From Catenovulum sp. 2E275 (GTDB lineage: Bacteria; Pseudomonadota; Gammaproteobacteria; Enterobacterales; Alteromonadaceae), in NCBI RefSeq assembly GCF_025515275.1, contig NZ_JAOPFU010000038.1, positions 1-43,376 on the forward strand: 43,376 bases of DNA, given 5' to 3'. Position 1 is the first letter of the stretch. The number at the start of each line of letters is the position of its first letter. The translations under genes and the position numbers were made by a program. Under the pieces are notes generated by a model. It saw nothing but the letters and a program-made list of their open reading frames with translations. It had not been told where the DNA came from and did not search any database. Below are positions 6,896 to 16,900 of this stretch, one piece after another.

Positions 6896-7705
6896 ATGAT
6901 TAATCAAGTCGAATTAAACACAACGGAATCAGTTGAAACTGCTGAAAGTATGCAGCGACAAACTGAACCTGAAAAATTGGAAGTGCTATATCAGGATGAA
7001 TATATCATCGCGGTAAATAAACCGTCTGGCCTGTTGGTGCACCGCTCGTTAATTGATAAAAGAGAAACCCGCTTTGCGATGCAGATTGTACGCGATCAAA
7101 TTGGTCAATATGTATATCCGGTACACAGGCTGGATAAACCGACTTCGGGCGTATTATTAATGGCGTTATCGTCGGATATCGCACGGGCATTATCTCAACA
7201 GTTTGAAAACCGGCAAATTCAAAAAACGTATTTTGCTATAGTACGTGGGCATTTAAATGATAGCGGTGTGATTGATTATCCTTTGGTTGAGCAGCTTGAT
7301 AAAATGACAGATAAAAAAGCCAATCAACAGCAACCGGCAAAAGAGGCAATCACCGAATATCTATGTTTACTTCAGTCGCAAATTAATGTTGAAATTAACC
7401 GTTATCCGCAATCACGTTTTAGCTTATTAAAGCTGTTACCTAAAACGGGCCGAAAGCATCAAATTCGCCGGCATTTAGCACACCTTCGCCATCCAATTAT
7501 TTATGATGTAAACTATGGCGATAATAAATACAATAAGTATTTCAAAACGTTAAATGATGAAACCCGATTAGCGCTACATGCCTGTCAATTAGATTTGCTG
7601 CATCCGGTTTCACAACAAAAATTAACTTTAATTGCCAAATTAGATTCCAGTTTTAAACAGTTATTGGCAATGACAAATTTAAATTTTAAAGAGGATATAA
7701 AATGA
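6896..7705 (+). CDS. truC: tRNA pseudouridine(65) synthase TruC
   Basis: RluA-family pseudouridine synthase that isomerises U65 in tRNAs. The catalytic motif HRLDKPTSG carries Asp80, and NKPSGLLVH and a C-terminal KTGRKHQIRRHLAHL motif are present. The protein has 269 residues with an N-terminal tail of about 25 residues more than usual; ATG 6950 would give a typical length, but ATG 6896 is preceded by AAGAG. The stop overlaps the flavodoxin start (ATGA), so translation is coupled. Position next to yqcC favours TruC over other RluA members. Confidence 0.9.
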   Translation: MINQVELNTTESVETAESMQRQTEPEKLEVLYQDEYIIAVNKPSGLLVHRSLIDKRETRFAMQIVRDQIGQYVYPVHRLDKPTSGVLLMALSSDIARALSQQFENRQIQKTYFAIVRGHLNDSGVIDYPLVEQLDKMTDKKANQQQPAKEAITEYLCLLQSQINVEINRYPQSRFSLLKLLPKTGRKHQIRRHLAHLRHPIIYDVNYGDNKYNKYFKTLNDETRLALHACQLDLLHPVSQQKLTLIAKLDSSFKQLLAMTNLNFKEDIK

Positions 7706-8154
7706 GCCTGACTGCAATTTTAGTCGGATCTGTGTATGGTGGCGCGGAAGATTTAGCAGAAAACACCTTAAAAAAGTTTAAGCAAGCCGGAGTTGAAGCT
7801 AAAGTTTTTTCAGATTGTTCCTTGGCTGATATTCTTGCCGAAAATCCAGAACATTGGTTGGTTATTACCTCTACCACCGGGCAAGGTGATGTGCCAGATA
7901 ATTTAGCTAATGTGTATTTTGAACTCAAAAATACCCCCAATTTAACTGGCCAAAAATACGCTGTCATTGCGATGGGGGATTCATCTTACTTTGATACTTT
8001 TTGTCAGGCAGGTAAAGATTTTGATGAAGTATTAGCAGAATGTATGGCGACCCAGCTTCAACCTAAATTAGAAATTGATGCCTGCGAAACGATGGATGCG
8101 GTTGGTGCCGCACAAACTTGGCTTGATGAATTTATCGCTAAACTTAAAGTGTAA
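7702..8154 (+). CDS. Flavodoxin (YqcA/MioC type)
   Basis: A 150-residue FMN-binding flavodoxin. The phosphate loop GSVYGGAEDLA is near the N-terminus (residues 9-19), STTGQGDVP forms the second flavin loop near residue 57, and AIMGD-like AMGDSSY the third near 92. It is a cytoplasmic one-electron carrier with partner unknown. In E. coli the equivalent gene, yqcA, follows truC, and that synteny is kept here. MioC is the closest paralogue and cannot be excluded on sequence alone. It converges with the next gene, with only 13 bases between stops. Confidence 0.85.
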   Translation: MSLTAILVGSVYGGAEDLAENTLKKFKQAGVEAKVFSDCSLADILAENPEHWLVITSTTGQGDVPDNLANVYFELKNTPNLTGQKYAVIAMGDSSYFDTFCQAGKDFDEVLAECMATQLQPKLEIDACETMDAVGAAQTWLDEFIAKLKV

Positions 8155-8167
8155 CCAACAAAAATAA

Positions 8168-8872
8168 TTAAAGTATGGGCCAGTTAAAATCGTTAAACTG
8201 GCTCACTTGAGTTAATAAATCTGCTGGTATTTGCTTAAAATAATCACCTTGCTTTGGGATTGAGATTAGGCTGATTTGTGTTTGTTGGTAATTAAAACTC
8301 AAAGCAAAAGCATGTAAGTATAATCTGTCTGCTTTTTCACCCTGATAAATATCATCACCGATAATACTGGCACTGATTGATTTCATTGCCACCCTAAGCT
8401 GGTGGGTTTTACCTGTGTAGGGTTTTAATAAATATAATCTTTTTTTATCGCCAACAGAAAATGAATAAAAGAAGGTTTTAGCTGGATTGAGTTTGGTTCG
8501 AGATAACTTCCATGCTTTATTCCGCGATTTTTCCATATCACCAATAATTCGCCCTTGTTTTTGTTTAGGCTTATGGCCCCCAATGGCAAGGTAATATTTA
8601 TTGATTTGATGTTGTTGCAATGCTTGATTAAAAAAATGTTCAGCTGCTAAATTGCGGGCAAATATGATAAGGCCAGACGTGGCTTTGTCTAAACGGTGAA
8701 CAGGGTAGAGTGACTCCCCCGTTTGCTGTTTAAACTGGTTAAAAAAGCCGGTTTCGCCTTGATTGTCATGAAAATCAACATTATGTGGTTTGTTAACTAT
8801 ATAAAAATCAGCGTGAGTGAAAACAATTTCTACCGGCTCATTGATTGCTTTCATATCTATTTCTGTACTCAT
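8168..8872 (-). CDS. RluA-family pseudouridine synthase (TIGR01621 type)
   Basis: A 234-residue RluA-fold enzyme with HRLDKATSG (Asp62), NKPHNVDFH and the C-terminal KTHQLRVAMKSI motif. Its short length, the NKPHNV variant and the IGDDIYQG segment resemble the TIGR01621 subgroup found in Vibrio and Alteromonadales, whose RNA target is not established to my knowledge. It has no S4 domain. It lies convergent to the flavodoxin and 28 bases downstream of the DUF2069 gene, so it may be the distal gene of the bepA run. Confidence 0.8.
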   Translation of the reverse strand: MSTEIDMKAINEPVEIVFTHADFYIVNKPHNVDFHDNQGETGFFNQFKQQTGESLYPVHRLDKATSGLIIFARNLAAEHFFNQALQQHQINKYYLAIGGHKPKQKQGRIIGDMEKSRNKAWKLSRTKLNPAKTFFYSFSVGDKKRLYLLKPYTGKTHQLRVAMKSISASIIGDDIYQGEKADRLYLHAFALSFNYQQTQISLISIPKQGDYFKQIPADLLTQVSQFNDFNWPIL

Positions 8873-8900
8873 CTTGGCTGTTACCCAGCGCCTCGTGATC

Positions 8901-9331
8901 TTAATCTGACTTTTTTAACTTTTTTAAACCTAACCCTTGATACTGGCCCTGATAACGTGCGTAGTAACTTGCACCAGTAAACCAGCAACAGGCCAGAATA
9001 AGTTCGGCCAGCGCTAAATAGCGTTCGCTTTCAGATGCATAAATTAACGTTAAACTATGCAAAAAGTAAAACATGCAAATGAAATTAGACCATGCATAAG
9101 TATAAGCTTTGCCTGTTATCATGCCTTTTAGTGGGAATAACAAAGGGACTAACCAAAGCGTTAATACAAACCCGACAGACATACCATCCAGTGGTGGTGC
9201 TAACCAAACATGCCAGATAGGTATTAATACAAATAACCCCAAATAGCCTACTAAAGCTAACGTTTTACATTGTTTGATTTTTTTTAGTCGCTCAGGGCTT
9301 TGATGCAAAGCCTGTTTGTCTTGTTCTGTCA

Positions 9332-9332
<1 letters not shown>
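8901..9332 (-). CDS. DUF2069 family inner-membrane protein
   Basis: A 143-residue protein with about four transmembrane helices (roughly 27-45, 54-70, 80-96, 106-124) and charged ends. The arrangement HVWLAPPL, WLVPLLFPLKG and YTYAWSNF matches DUF2069. The function is unknown. The start overlaps the wrbA stop by one base (TAATG), which indicates translational coupling. The order arsC-wrbA-DUF2069 is common in marine gammaproteobacteria. Confidence 0.85.
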
Positions 9333-10272
<940 letters not shown>

Positions 10273-10274
10273 AG

Positions 10275-11738
10275 TTACAGCCTTTTCAGATTTTCTTGTT
10301 CATTTCTTAACTGTTTAATCCTGGCTGAAATTCGCTTTTTATCGATTTCAGACTGACGATCAATATGGTTAAACGCCGTGTGTAATTCATCAATAGCTTT
10401 AGGATAAGCTAAAACTAACGCGTAGAGTTCAGCTTGTGCCTGATGATATTGAGACCTGTTACCTAATTGTTTATAGGCATCAGCCATTATTTGCCAAGCA
10501 AGATAATGCTGTGGGTGCAGAATAATAAAATCTTTTAAAATATCAACTGCTTTATTTGCCTGATCGCCCTGAACCAGCGCGTTTGCATAATTAAGCACCA
10601 GCACTTGGTTATTTGGCATTAATTTTAGCTTCTGTTCGAGTAATTCATAGATGACTTTGAATTGTTTTAAGCCAATTACAATATCGGTTTTTAAATCCAG
10701 ATAAAATAAATTACTACTGTCTCTGTCTAACAACTCATCAATAATTTTATTTGCCGCCAGATATTCTTCATTTTTCATTAACGCAAGGGCAAGGCCATAC
10801 TGGAAAAAAGGTTTGTGCTGCGGGCTAACATTTTTGAGCCGGTTTTCAAAAAACTCAATATGATATTCTGGTCTTTGGGTATAAAACACCGCAGTACGGA
10901 TTTTGGCTAACTGAAAATCGCTACTAACAGGTAAAAATACTGGGGCTAAGCCATCTATTCTAGCTCGAATATCGCTCACCCGAGTATCCGGTAACGGGTG
11001 AGAATACAGCATGGCCGGTAATTTACTGGAGTAACGGGTTTGCTCTGCTAATCGCACAAAAAAGTCACGCGCACCACGCGGATCATATCCGGCATCAATC
11101 AGTGTTCTGAGTCCAATCCGATCAGCTTCCTTTTCGTTTTGACGAGTATAGTTTAGTGTCATTTGCTGCGAACTGGCCTGAGCTGTGGTAATGGCAGCAG
11201 CACCTGCGCTAGGGTCTGCCATTGCAATTAAAATCGCCCCTAATAACGAGGCTATGGTTAATGGTGCATTTCTTTGTTGTTCTTCAATTGAGCGGGCAAT
11301 ATGGCGCTGGGTAACGTGTGCAATTTCGTGAGACAGTACAGAAACCAGTTCACTTTCGGTTTCAGCTTCAAGCAGAGTTTGGGTATGAATGGCAACCACA
11401 CCGCCAAAAGTGGCAAAAGCATTAATTTGAGGATTTCTGATTAGATAAAAATCAAATGGATAACGTACATCATTTGCTTTAGATACCAGCTTTTTGCCTA
11501 ATGTATTAATGTATTCATCTAATAAAGGATCACTAATAACAGGGGAAGTTGCTCTAAGTTGTTTTCTAATTACATTGCCAATTAACTTTTCTTTCTCAAT
11601 TGTCAGAGAGCTGGCTGCAACTGTCCCTAAATTAGGTAAATTATGAGGGCTTTGTGAATTTGCAGATGCAAACTGCACTGTAGAAAGCTGACAAGCAATT
11701 GCTAAAGACGCAATAATTTTGTTAAACCTAATTTTCAA
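10275..11738 (-). CDS. bepA: BepA-type periplasmic M48 metalloprotease/chaperone with TPR domain
   Basis: BepA degrades or helps assemble LptD and BAM substrates at the outer membrane. A signal peptide (residues 1-27) is followed by the M48 protease domain with zinc motif HEIAH (137-141), third ligand in NEKEAD (Glu204) and SHPLP (His247). The C-terminal half (about 290-470) is TPR repeats. The total of 487 residues matches the family. The start is TTG 11738, supported by AAAAGG seven bases upstream. It heads the bepA-arsC-wrbA-DUF2069 run, and bamB lies elsewhere in this window. Confidence 0.9.
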   Translation of the reverse strand: MKIRFNKIIASLAIACQLSTVQFASANSQSPHNLPNLGTVAASSLTIEKEKLIGNVIRKQLRATSPVISDPLLDEYINTLGKKLVSKANDVRYPFDFYLIRNPQINAFATFGGVVAIHTQTLLEAETESELVSVLSHEIAHVTQRHIARSIEEQQRNAPLTIASLLGAILIAMADPSAGAAAITTAQASSQQMTLNYTRQNEKEADRIGLRTLIDAGYDPRGARDFFVRLAEQTRYSSKLPAMLYSHPLPDTRVSDIRARIDGLAPVFLPVSSDFQLAKIRTAVFYTQRPEYHIEFFENRLKNVSPQHKPFFQYGLALALMKNEEYLAANKIIDELLDRDSSNLFYLDLKTDIVIGLKQFKVIYELLEQKLKLMPNNQVLVLNYANALVQGDQANKAVDILKDFIILHPQHYLAWQIMADAYKQLGNRSQYHQAQAELYALVLAYPKAIDELHTAFNHIDRQSEIDKKRISARIKQLRNEQENLKRL

Positions 11739-11805
11739 ACTAATACCTTTTTATCATTTTAATCGTTTATGTTTGATTAGAGCATTGTTTGTTGCATTTG
11801 TTTCA

Positions 11806-12447
11806 TTATTCCCCTAAAAGCAAACCATCCAGATCAGAATCATCCATTCTTTTTTCTAAATTTTTATAATATTGTTCAATACTTACACCATCAAATTTAA
11901 CCACATCTACATGCGCTTTCATATAATCAATTAAATTATCAACTGCTTTCATGGCATAAAAAATTAGCGCTTTGTCGGCTTTATCACCACTTTGAAAATA
12001 ATATTCGATAAATTTGTGTAATTGGTTAATTCGTCCCAATACTTTCATTGTTCCCGGGTCCCAAAGTTCAAATTCCATTAACCTGTGGCCTTTTACATAT
12101 TGATCAATTTGTTTATCCTTAGCAAACGGAAAACAATGTAACTCAAAACCTCGGTCAGTAAATAACTGATAAATTGCTAAACGAGGTTTGCGCTCAACAT
12201 GAATTTGGTTTTGCTCATCAATATAACCATCTAACAATTCAATATTCCAGTTAGTTGGATTGCAGATTTTTTTTAAGGCGTTATCAAATCCCATAGAGTG
12301 CTGGCTTTCTAATTCACTGATTGATGAAGCAAGCATGTGATAAAAAGGCGGCAAATCGCCCCAGTTTAATTGTTTTTTAAACTTATTAATGTCTTTTAAT
12401 GTCGGATTTTGAGGAAGTACAGGTCGGTTAATTGAAGAATTCACCAT
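11806..12447 (-). CDS. Hypothetical protein
   Basis: I do not recognise this protein. It has about 213 residues from ATG 12447, which has AAAGG ten bases upstream; an in-frame ATG at 12510 lacks a ribosome binding site and adds an unlikely tail. It is soluble with no signal peptide, contains WGDLPPFYHML, YQLFTDRGFELHCFPF and ELWDPGTMKVL, and ends in an acidic helical tail. It lies between bepA and a divergent TusA-like gene. The gap before bepA (67 bases) would allow it to share a transcript with bepA, but bepA has its own ribosome binding site. Confidence 0.65.
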   Translation of the reverse strand: MVNSSINRPVLPQNPTLKDINKFKKQLNWGDLPPFYHMLASSISELESQHSMGFDNALKKICNPTNWNIELLDGYIDEQNQIHVERKPRLAIYQLFTDRGFELHCFPFAKDKQIDQYVKGHRLMEFELWDPGTMKVLGRINQLHKFIEYYFQSGDKADKALIFYAMKAVDNLIDYMKAHVDVVKFDGVSIEQYYKNLEKRMDDSDLDGLLLGE

Positions 12448-12526
12448 GTATAAAAAACCTTTGATATTATTCTGAATATTAATATGTTGATAAATAAGTT
12501 CCAGCATCATAAATGAGATTTAGTGA

Positions 12527-12748
12527 ATGCAATTTAATCTAGATACCCGAGGGCTGATTTGTCCTATGCCATTGCTTAAACTTAAAATGCTGTTAAAACA
12601 ATGCCAGCAGGGTGATAGCATAACTCAACTTATTACTGATCCTACCTCGGTTAAGGATATTCCAGCATGGCTCGAAAAGAAAGGGCATAAAATACAAATT
12701 AAACAAGAAATAGATTCGGTTTTTGTGTTCCACATCACAATATTTTAA
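12527..12748 (+). CDS. TusA/SirA-family sulfurtransferase-like protein
   Basis: A 73-residue protein with DTRGLICPMPLLKLK at residues 6-20, whose CPMP motif carries the persulfide-accepting Cys of TusA-family carriers. The rest fits the small two-layer alpha/beta fold. The true TusA feeds sulphur for tRNA thiolation; genes of this type beside bepA are a separate, less characterised subgroup, so I give no symbol. It is divergent from the hypothetical gene at 11806-12447. Confidence 0.8.
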   Translation: MQFNLDTRGLICPMPLLKLKMLLKQCQQGDSITQLITDPTSVKDIPAWLEKKGHKIQIKQEIDSVFVFHITIF

Positions 12749-12826
12749 GTAAATTGCTGGCGTTTTGAACAATTCAGCCGATGTATAAGTCAATAAAGGT
12801 ATATTTTGTTATTTCGGTGACCAAAA

Positions 12827-13339
12827 ATGAGCCAAGATTTATTAATCCCATTTTTACCCAGAGTGGTTCAAAATAAGCTTGAACGGCCAAGGCTGAATGT
12901 AAAACGCGTTAATAAAGAGCCAAAAATTTCAGATGAAGCTTATAAAGAAGAAACTCAGCAAGAGCATTATGAGCAAAATAATGTTGTGATTAGCCGCAGA
13001 CAAAACCGTCATTCAAGTCAACATCAGCAAACCGGAAAACAAGAAACCATTTTAGATGAAAAAGCGAATACGGATGAGTTAACTGAATCTGAAATGGAAC
13101 CATCACAGATTGACTCTGAAGGTAAAGAAACAGAAGCACTAACACCTGAGCAGCAACAACAGCTAGTAGCTCAGCAACAAGCTTTTGAGCATCCTGTTTA
13201 TGAAAAAGAAGAGATTTTAAATCATGAGCAACAAAAAGAACGCCAACTATCTGAAGATGTAGAAAAAACTAACTCTCATAATCAAGATAAATTAGATATT
13301 GAAGATGCTCAGGATAAGCACATTGATTTACTGATCTGA
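12827..13339 (+). CDS. Hypothetical Gln/Glu-rich protein
   Basis: A 170-residue, highly hydrophilic, low-complexity protein. A basic N-terminal segment (LIPFLPRVVQNKLERPRLNV, residues 6-25) may be the only structured part. The rest is rich in Gln, Glu, Asp and Lys and probably disordered or coiled coil. No signal peptide and no family recognised. ATG 12827 lacks a strong ribosome binding site. It is followed after about 120 bases by yoaA on the same strand. Confidence 0.6.
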   Translation: MSQDLLIPFLPRVVQNKLERPRLNVKRVNKEPKISDEAYKEETQQEHYEQNNVVISRRQNRHSSQHQQTGKQETILDEKANTDELTESEMEPSQIDSEGKETEALTPEQQQQLVAQQQAFEHPVYEKEEILNHEQQKERQLSEDVEKTNSHNQDKLDIEDAQDKHIDLLI

Positions 13340-13456
13340 ACGGATTAAAAATAAAATACAAGTGTGTTCTTAAGTGAAAATTGCTTTTAAAATTAGCGCT
13401 AGATAATTTAGTTAAAAACTGGATAATGGCTCATTTTATTGTGCCCAGAGGTTGTT

Positions 13457-15367
13457 TTGACAAAACTTGATCAGGTTTTTTCTAAAGATGGTGCGTTAGC
13501 CAAAGTGATCTCTGGTTATCAGCCGCGTCAGGCACAATTACAACTGGCCGAGGCGTTTGCAAGCGCAATAAAAAACAAAGATCTGTTAATTGCCGAAGCG
13601 GGCACAGGCACAGGTAAAACATTTGCTTATTTAATTCCGGCCTTGTTAAGTGAACAAAAAGTCATTATTTCAACCGGTACTAAAAACTTACAAGAGCAGC
13701 TTTACCACCGTGATTTACCCGTTGTAAAACGTGCTTTAGTTAGTAAAGCTAAAACCGCCTTGTTAAAAGGCCGTGGTAATTATTTATGTTTATTAAGGCA
13801 TAAACAGCAACAATCTCCCGAATTATTACAAGATAAAAGCATAGCCAAAGATTTAAAACAAATAACCCGCTGGGCTGTGGCGACTCAAAGCGGTGATATT
13901 GGTGAGGTCACCAGCATTGCCGAAGACTCTAAAGCGATTCCTCTAGTTACCAGCACCATTGATAATTGTTTAGGTAAAGAGTGCCCAGATTATAATGACT
14001 GTTATTTGGTAAAAGCCCGTAAAAAAGCAGCCGATGCAGATTTAGTGGTGATTAATCATCATTTATATTTTGCGGATATGGCGGTGAAAAACACTGGGTT
14101 TGGCGAAATAGTGCCGGATTCTCAAGTGGTCGTGTTTGATGAAGCGCATCAAATACCAGATATTGCCTGTGAATATTTTGGCCAGCGTTTATCAACCCGC
14201 CAGCTTGTTGAATTAGCAAAAGATATAGAAGCCGAATACCGGACAGAACTTAAAGACATTCGCCAGTTAGGTAAAGCGGCTGATAAATTACAAACCAGTG
14301 CTAAACAATTTAGATTAGCATTTCCGATAGATCCTGAAAAAGGTAATTGGCGGGATAAAGGCCAAAGTGAGGAATTTAGCCAGCACATTGAACATTTATC
14401 ACAAGCGATGGAATTTTGCTATGAGGTGATTAAACTGGCGGTTGGCCGCACCAAAAATGCAGATCACTTATTTGATCGAATTGTACAAGCAAAAGCAACA
14501 CTGGAGCGGTTAACTCAGTGGCATCAAAGCAATGTTAGCTTGTGGTATGAAACCACCCCAAGACACGCGATGTTAAATTTAACGCCACTGTCAATTGCTG
14601 ATAAATTTGCCAATTTACGTACAGATAAAAAACAAGCTTGGTTAATGACATCGGCTACTTTAGCGGTAGATGGAAAATTTGATCACTTTACCGATTTATT
14701 AGGATTAAATGAGTTTGAATCTTTATCTTTAGAAAGCCCGTTTGATTATCAAAACCAGTCATTATTATGTATCCCGAGATATTTCCCTGAGCCTCATGAG
14801 CGCAGTGTATTGGCTGAACTCAAAAAAATGGCGATTGAATTAATTAACGCCAGCCAAGGCCGCTGTTTCTTTTTATTTACCAGCCACCGGATGATGAATC
14901 TGATGGCGAAGAGTTTAAAATCGGCAATTGATAATCCAATTCTGGTTCAGGGTGAAGTACCTAAGCGTAAATTATTAGAACAATATCTGGCTGAATCTAA
15001 CCCAGTGTTATTAGCAACCGGCAGTTTTTGGGAAGGGGTTGATGTGCGTGGTGATGCATTAAAATGTGTGATTATTGATAAATTACCCTTTGCTGCGCCG
15101 GATGACCCGCTAACTCAAGCGCGGATTGAAAATTGTCGCAGAAATGGGCAAGATCCTTTTAATAAAATTCAGATCCCTCAAGCGGTTATTACACTTAAAC
15201 AAGGTGCTGGACGCTTAATTCGGGATGTAAAAGATAAAGGCGTATTAGTGATATGCGATCCAAGGCTGGTGAGTCGTCCATACGGGGAAATATTTTTACA
15301 AAGTTTACCGGATATGAAACGCACCCGAACGTTAAGTATCGCGTGCGATTTTTTACAGCAAAGTTAG
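13457..15367 (+). CDS. yoaA: ATP-dependent DNA helicase YoaA (DinG/XPD family)
   Basis: A superfamily 2 helicase with an iron-sulphur cluster, linked in E. coli to replication-fork repair with HolC. From TTG 13457 it has about 636 residues: Walker A GTGTGKT near 49-55, four cluster cysteines at about 111, 171, 176 and 182, DEAH near 228, and C-terminal helicase motifs including ATGSFWEGVD and QGAGRLIRD. TTG 13457 has AGAGG at a five-base spacing; TTG 13439 is an in-frame alternative without one. The next gene is tsaB, as in E. coli, which distinguishes YoaA from DinG. Confidence 0.9.
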   Translation: MTKLDQVFSKDGALAKVISGYQPRQAQLQLAEAFASAIKNKDLLIAEAGTGTGKTFAYLIPALLSEQKVIISTGTKNLQEQLYHRDLPVVKRALVSKAKTALLKGRGNYLCLLRHKQQQSPELLQDKSIAKDLKQITRWAVATQSGDIGEVTSIAEDSKAIPLVTSTIDNCLGKECPDYNDCYLVKARKKAADADLVVINHHLYFADMAVKNTGFGEIVPDSQVVVFDEAHQIPDIACEYFGQRLSTRQLVELAKDIEAEYRTELKDIRQLGKAADKLQTSAKQFRLAFPIDPEKGNWRDKGQSEEFSQHIEHLSQAMEFCYEVIKLAVGRTKNADHLFDRIVQAKATLERLTQWHQSNVSLWYETTPRHAMLNLTPLSIADKFANLRTDKKQAWLMTSATLAVDGKFDHFTDLLGLNEFESLSLESPFDYQNQSLLCIPRYFPEPHERSVLAELKKMAIELINASQGRCFFLFTSHRMMNLMAKSLKSAIDNPILVQGEVPKRKLLEQYLAESNPVLLATGSFWEGVDVRGDALKCVIIDKLPFAAPDDPLTQARIENCRRNGQDPFNKIQIPQAVITLKQGAGRLIRDVKDKGVLVICDPRLVSRPYGEIFLQSLPDMKRTRTLSIACDFLQQS

Positions 15368-15449
15368 GATTGGTTGACATTTGATGTGCAAAATCGTACT
15401 CAAAAGATCAACAAGCCCTAATCCAAGATTTGAAATTAAGAGATATTAA

Positions 15450-16157
15450 ATGAGCGAAACGCAAAACTATCGCATTTTAGCATTAGATACTTCAACGGAA
15501 GCCTGTTCAGCTGCGGTATTAACACCAGAGGCTGAATTTGTTGAGTTTGATGTGTGCCCGCGCGAGCACAACAAGCGCATTTTGGTTATGGCTGAGCAGG
15601 TCTTGGCTCAGGCAAAGTTAACCTTGGCAGATATTGATTTTATTGCCTATGGCAAAGGGCCGGGCAGTTTTACCGGCGTGCGAATTGCTACTGGCATTGT
15701 GCAAGGAATGGCTTTTGGTGCAGATAAACCGGTTGTTGGTATTTCTAGTTTAGCGGCAATGGCACATGCGTTGTATCGTGAATATAAAACAGAAAATGTG
15801 ATTAGTGCAATTGATGCCAGAATGAATGAAATTTATTTAGGCGCTTATCAAACCCAAGGATTAGGGTTAACTCAAGTATTAATCGATGAGGTGGTTTGTC
15901 CACCACAAAATGCACTCAATCATTTAGATAAAAGCATTAACTGGCAGGCGGTTGGTACTGGCTGGCAAACTTATCATGACCTGTTAACTGAGCAAATTAA
16001 TGCTCAAATCTCAACAGACATTGAGTTCCCAAATGCTTTGGACATTGCTTATCTTGCGTTAACTGAATTTAAGCAAGGCAAGTTTACGTCGGCTGATAAA
16101 GCTTGTCCGAGTTATGTACGCGATCAAGTGACATGGCAAAAATTACCGGGAAAATAA
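15450..16157 (+). CDS. tsaB: tRNA threonylcarbamoyladenosine biosynthesis protein TsaB
   Basis: TsaB pairs with TsaD and TsaE to install t6A37 on ANN-decoding tRNAs. The 235-residue ASKHA-fold protein starts LALDTSTEACSAAV, has the GPGSFTGVRI motif (about 70-79) typical of TsaB, and GISSLAAMA. It lacks the metal-binding His pair of TsaD, as expected for the non-catalytic partner. It follows yoaA by 82 bases. A RBS-like AAGAGA is upstream of ATG 15450. Confidence 0.95.
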   Translation: MSETQNYRILALDTSTEACSAAVLTPEAEFVEFDVCPREHNKRILVMAEQVLAQAKLTLADIDFIAYGKGPGSFTGVRIATGIVQGMAFGADKPVVGISSLAAMAHALYREYKTENVISAIDARMNEIYLGAYQTQGLGLTQVLIDEVVCPPQNALNHLDKSINWQAVGTGWQTYHDLLTEQINAQISTDIEFPNALDIAYLALTEFKQGKFTSADKACPSYVRDQVTWQKLPGK

Positions 16158-16249
16158 CCTAAAATAATCTCAGCCGATTAGGTTAAATCTGCTCAATAAG
16201 TTTAAACAAAGCTTGAATTTAAGAATAAAGCAGCTCAGGGTAAAGCTTA

Positions 16250-16900
16250 ATGAAACATCCTAAAATTCAATTTATTGTATTTGTATTCATTGCTTTGGCT
16301 TTGGAATTTGTGCCAATTGTTAGAATTCCGCTGAAATGGTTTGAAACATATTTTCACGAAATTAGCCACGGCTTGGTTGCTTTAGCAACGGGCGGGCAAG
16401 TTTTGTCGATTAGTTTAAATCCAAACGGCTCAGGTTTATGTATTAGTCAGGGTGGCATGCCGATTCTGATTACGCTAGCTGGTTATTTAGGCGCTGTGTT
16501 TTGGGGTTGGCTAATTATTGGTATCGCCCAGAAAAAAGCTAAAATAGCCCGATTATTCAGCCTGTTAACTTTAGCTTTATTCTCTGTTAGCCTGATCCTG
16601 TGGGCACGCGATATTTTAACAATTTTAATTTTGGTTTTTTTATTGGCGCTGAATTTGTTGATGTTCCGCAAACTGGATCACAATTGGCTGAAAGCGGTTC
16701 TGATGTTTATCGGGATAAGCGTTATACTTAATGCCATCAAAAGCCCTTGGTATTTAATCGACGGGCAGGCCAGAGGAGATGGCGCAAGTTTGGCTAACTT
16801 AACTTATATTCCAGAATTAATTTGGATTATTATATGGTTAGCTGCTGGTTTATACGGACTTTATTCGAGTTGGCGAGGTATTTATGCAAGTCGCAATTAA
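16250..16900 (+). CDS. M50B-like membrane metallopeptidase
   Basis: A 216-residue polytopic membrane protein with HEISHG near the N-terminus (His36, Glu37, His40), the zinc motif of intramembrane M50-type peptidases, followed by about five hydrophobic segments (for example 66-84, 97-116, 119-133, 139-153, 188-206). This matches the short M50B-like group. The substrate is unknown. It lies between tsaB and slp, and its last 17 bases overlap the slp start, so they may be cotranslated. Confidence 0.75.
   Translation: MKHPKIQFIVFVFIALALEFVPIVRIPLKWFETYFHEISHGLVALATGGQVLSISLNPNGSGLCISQGGMPILITLAGYLGAVFWGWLIIGIAQKKAKIARLFSLLTLALFSVSLILWARDILTILILVFLLALNLLMFRKLDHNWLKAVLMFIGISVILNAIKSPWYLIDGQARGDGASLANLTYIPELIWIIIWLAAGLYGLYSSWRGIYASRN

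Noticed and set aside
14149-14388. Minus-strand ORF inside yoaA
   Set aside because: It is a shadow of the helicase gene, with no ribosome binding site and no recognisable protein.
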